DNA of 64,000 nucleotides, from positions 3,844,001 through 3,908,000 of the forward strand of contig NZ_CP043473.1 in the NCBI RefSeq assembly GCF_008275125.1. Direction: 5' to 3'. The notes under the pieces were generated by a model. The model was not told where the DNA came from. It made no database searches and saw only the letters and a program-made list of their open reading frames with translations. Positions 61,561 through 64,000 of the stretch are shown one piece after another. Numbering within the stretch: the first letter of the stretch is position 1; every line of letters begins with the position of its first letter. Source of the stretch: Chromobacterium paludis (GTDB lineage: Bacteria; Pseudomonadota; Gammaproteobacteria; Burkholderiales; Chromobacteriaceae). Both the position numbers and the translations under genes were made by a program.

Positions 61561-63481
61561 TTGCGTCTCCGTTTTCCTGCGGCACGGTCTTCAGCAGGCC
61601 GTCCATGTCCTTGGGCACCTTGCCCAGCAGGTAGAAGTCGAACAGGCCGCGCGCGATGGGGGCGGCGGCGGCGGCGCCGAAGCCTGCGTTTTCCACGATG
61701 ATGGCCACGGCGATCTTGGGTTTCTCCACCGGCGCGAAGGCGATGAACCAGCTGTGGTCGCGGTATTGCTCGGCCAGCGCCGAGGCGTTGTACTTGGCGC
61801 CCTGCTTGATCGCCACCACCTGGGCGGTGCCGGTCTTGCCGGCCATGGAATACTGCAGGCCGACGCCGACGCGCGCGCCGGTGCCGGAAATCATCACGCC
61901 GCGCATGCCTTCCTTGATGTAGTCGAAGTATTCCTGCGGATACGGCAGCTGCTTCTCCGGCTTGGGCTCGATCAGCCGGCTCTCGCCGGTCTTGGAATTG
62001 ACGATCTGCTGCACCAGGTGCGGTTTGAAGGCCTCGCCGTTATTGGCCATGATGGCGGTGGCGTTGGCCATCTGCAGCGGGGTGTAGGCGTTGAAGCCCT
62101 GGCCGATGCCCACGCTGACCACGTCGGCCGGATACCAGCGCCGCACTTCCGGTTTGTAGCGGGCGAAGCGCCTGGCTTTCCACTCCTTGGACGGCAGCAC
62201 GCCGCTGGCCTCGCCGTCCAGGTCGATGCCGGTCTTGCTGCCCAGGCCGAAGGAGCCGACCACCGGGTAGATCTTGTCTATGCCCATGTCCCAGGCCAGC
62301 TTGTAGAAGAAAGTGTCGCTGGACACGGTGATGGCGCGTTGCAGATTGACCATGCCGTTGCCCTGCTTCTTGCTGTCGCGGAACTGGTGGCTGGAGCCGG
62401 GCAGGGTGAAATAGCCGGGCGCCGGGCGGATGTCGTGCATGCCTATGCTGTGCGTGACCAGCGCCGCCATCGCCATGAAGGGCTTGAAAGTGGAGCCGGG
62501 CGGGTAGGTGCCGCGCAGGGCGCGGTTGACCAGCGGTTTCTGCCAGTCCTCGTTGAGGTCTTTCCAGGTCTGGCTGTCGATGCCGTCTATGAACAGGCTG
62601 GGATCGAAGCCGGGCTTGGACAAAAAGGCCAGCACGCCGCCGGTGGCCGGGTCTATCGCCACCAGCGCGCCGCGGCGCTGGCCGAACAGTTTGTCCGCCA
62701 TTTCCTGCAGCCGGATGTCCAGCGCCAGCTTCAGCGTGTTGCCGTTGACCGGCGGCGTGCGGCGCAGCGTGCGCACCGCGCGTCCGCCGGAGTCGGTCTC
62801 CACCTCCTCGAAACCGACCTGGCCGTGCAGATCGTCTTCGTACACGGCTTCCAGGCCGGTCTTGCCGATGTAGTTGCTGCCCTTGTAATTGGTGGTCTTG
62901 TCTTCTTCATCCAGCCGCTCTTTGTCTTTCTGGTTGATGCGGCCGATATAGCCCAGCACATGGCTGGTCATTTCCTTGAAGGGATAATCGCGGAACAGCC
63001 GCGCCTTGACCTCGACGCCGGGCAGCTCATAGGCGTGGGCGGCCACGCGGGCGGCTTCCTCGTCGCTGAGCTTCACTTTCAGCGGCACCGCCTCGAAGTT
63101 CTTGCTTTCCGCCAGCAGTTTTTTGAACAGCTTTTCGTCGCGCGGGGTGACATCGGCCAGGGTCTTGAGCTTGGCGATGGTGGCGTCCAGGTCCGGTGTC
63201 TTGCTCGGGGTCAGCTCCAGCGTGTAGGCCGAATAGTTTTGCGCCAGCACCACGCCGTTGCGGTCCACGATCAGGCCGCGATTGGGCAGAATGGGCACCA
63301 GCGAGATGCGGTTGTTCTGCGCCAGGGTGGAGAAGTGGTCATGCTGCAGCACCTGCAGCCAGACGAAGCGGGCCAGCAGGGTGAGAAACATCACGATGAT
63401 CAGCGCGTAGGCGATGATCAGCCGCAGCTCGAACTGTTCCTCGTCGTTCTGCGGGTTCTTGAAGCGGGTCGGGCGGCGCAT
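61541..63481 (-). CDS. mrdA: Penicillin-binding protein 2 (MrdA)
   Basis: Class B transpeptidase of 646 residues: one membrane helix (about 25-45), a dimerisation/pedestal region (60-235) and a transpeptidase domain (about 260-610) with STFK (nucleophile Ser), SSD and KTGTAQ. It works with RodA in cell elongation. Located between mreD and rodA, the usual mre-mrd order. Confidence 0.95.
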   Translation of the reverse strand: MRRPTRFKNPQNDEEQFELRLIIAYALIIVMFLTLLARFVWLQVLQHDHFSTLAQNNRISLVPILPNRGLIVDRNGVVLAQNYSAYTLELTPSKTPDLDATIAKLKTLADVTPRDEKLFKKLLAESKNFEAVPLKVKLSDEEAARVAAHAYELPGVEVKARLFRDYPFKEMTSHVLGYIGRINQKDKERLDEEDKTTNYKGSNYIGKTGLEAVYEDDLHGQVGFEEVETDSGGRAVRTLRRTPPVNGNTLKLALDIRLQEMADKLFGQRRGALVAIDPATGGVLAFLSKPGFDPSLFIDGIDSQTWKDLNEDWQKPLVNRALRGTYPPGSTFKPFMAMAALVTHSIGMHDIRPAPGYFTLPGSSHQFRDSKKQGNGMVNLQRAITVSSDTFFYKLAWDMGIDKIYPVVGSFGLGSKTGIDLDGEASGVLPSKEWKARRFARYKPEVRRWYPADVVSVGIGQGFNAYTPLQMANATAIMANNGEAFKPHLVQQIVNSKTGESRLIEPKPEKQLPYPQEYFDYIKEGMRGVMISGTGARVGVGLQYSMAGKTGTAQVVAIKQGAKYNASALAEQYRDHSWFIAFAPVEKPKIAVAIIVENAGFGAAAAAPIARGLFDFYLLGKVPKDMDGLLKTVPQENGDASENAAH

Positions 63482-63495
63482 GGATCAGTCGGGTC

Positions 63496-63999
63496 TCATG
63501 CCGAATGGTGGCGGTAGGGAATCAGCATCAGCTTGGTCAACAGCGGCCACAGCAGCGCGCCGACCAGCGGCGGCAGGAAGTAGCTCCAGCCGACGAAGGC
63601 GGACCCGGTCAGCATGCGCACCACCACCATGATGAACTGGTTCAGCGTCATCAGGCCCAGCACCACCAGCGCCTGCTGCCCCAGATTGAACATCACCAGC
63701 TGGCGCTGGCGGGACAGGGCGAGAAAGGCGGTGACCGAATAGGCCAGCGCGTGCTGGCCGAACAGTCCGGCGGTGGAGACGTCGGCGATGATGCCCATCA
63801 GGAAGGCCACGCCTATGCTGACGCGGCGCGGCTGGTTGATCACCCAATACAGGATCAACAGGCCGATGAAGTCCGGCAGCCAGCGCGTGCTGCCGTGCGG
63901 CAGCGGCACCAGCTCAACCAGTACGGCGATGACGAAAGTCAGGAAGATGAAGCGGCGCTTGACCGGCTTGAGCAGTTCCTTGGGTCGGTCCAACGACAT
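63496..63999 (-). CDS. mreD: Rod shape-determining protein MreD
   Basis: Inner-membrane protein of 167 residues with five helices, beginning at the last bases of the window (start codon 63999). Family blocks: LPDFIGLLILYWVINQPRRV and GVAFLMGIIADVSTAGLFGQ. It acts with MreBC in positioning the elongation complex; mreC and mreB should lie just beyond the window. The mrdA gene follows after 14 bases. Confidence 0.93.
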   Translation of the reverse strand: MSLDRPKELLKPVKRRFIFLTFVIAVLVELVPLPHGSTRWLPDFIGLLILYWVINQPRRVSIGVAFLMGIIADVSTAGLFGQHALAYSVTAFLALSRQRQLVMFNLGQQALVVLGLMTLNQFIMVVVRMLTGSAFVGWSYFLPPLVGALLWPLLTKLMLIPYRHHSA

Positions 64000-64000
64000 G

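Overview
The window reads as chromosomal DNA of a GC-rich betaproteobacterium, most likely Chromobacterium or a close relative in the Chromobacteriaceae (order Neisseriales). This is inferred from gene content: System II cytochrome c maturation (ResB/CcsB), a dihaem cytochrome c4, a DUF3460 mini-protein, a three-gene proton-translocating transhydrogenase, and biotin genes ending in bioH-bioC. I recognised about 63 protein genes. I saw no rRNA, tRNA, transposase, prophage or CRISPR array.

Layout. 1-3770: AT-rich leader, then an HlyD-type adaptor and a C39-peptidase ABC exporter of the bacteriocin/microcin type, with no precursor peptide visible. 4015-8039: glyoxalase II-like hydrolase, alkyltransferase-like DNA repair protein, Tsx-type outer-membrane channel, RNase II-family nuclease. 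8164-14938: a TetR-controlled dehydrogenase, a MerR-controlled quinone-oxidoreductase-like enzyme, an acyl-CoA ligase, an HDOD protein and a methyltransferase. 15090-20505: two tandem META/DUF4377 envelope proteins, pntAa-pntAb-pntB and a solute-binding protein. 20631-23200: LytS/AlgZ-like kinase, TMEM175-like channel, DUF3460 protein, O-methyltransferase. 23315-27339: tolR-tolA-tolB-pal-cpoB without an adjacent tolQ. 27383-30683: EAL protein, a decayed second copy of the cpoB 3' half, an Ada/AlkA-like protein that lacks the helix-hairpin-helix core, and a PEP-mutase-family enzyme. 30900-39601: small periplasmic protein, GIY-YIG and TerC proteins, ccsB-resB, cytochrome c4, engB, rlpA, trmL. 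39642-47989: a frameshifted comF, then bioB-bioF and a second unit in which a GAF-GGDEF-EAL protein and a methyltransferase precede bioH-bioC. 48025-57097: GNAT, patatin lipoprotein, GST, fatty acid hydroxylase, glycine-zipper protein, aromatic amino acid permease, AzlCD with an AraC regulator, MarC, copper chaperone. 57460-63999: a SelW-like protein and dinB, then (minus strand) mreD-mrdA-rodA followed by a stand-alone, non-catalytic M16 peptidase half.

Envelope biology dominates: Tol-Pal, RlpA, PBP2/RodA/MreD, patatin, META and glycine-zipper proteins. The loci that depart most from expectation are the cpoB remnant beside the odd AlkA-like gene, the homopolymer frameshift in comF, the c-di-GMP protein inside the biotin cluster, the M16 half-protein, and several well-formed operator-like dyads at 5021-5038, 9058-9073 with 9713-9728, 10142-10164 and 40318-40347. 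I did not find a convincing wholly new multi-gene system. These points are the best leads.
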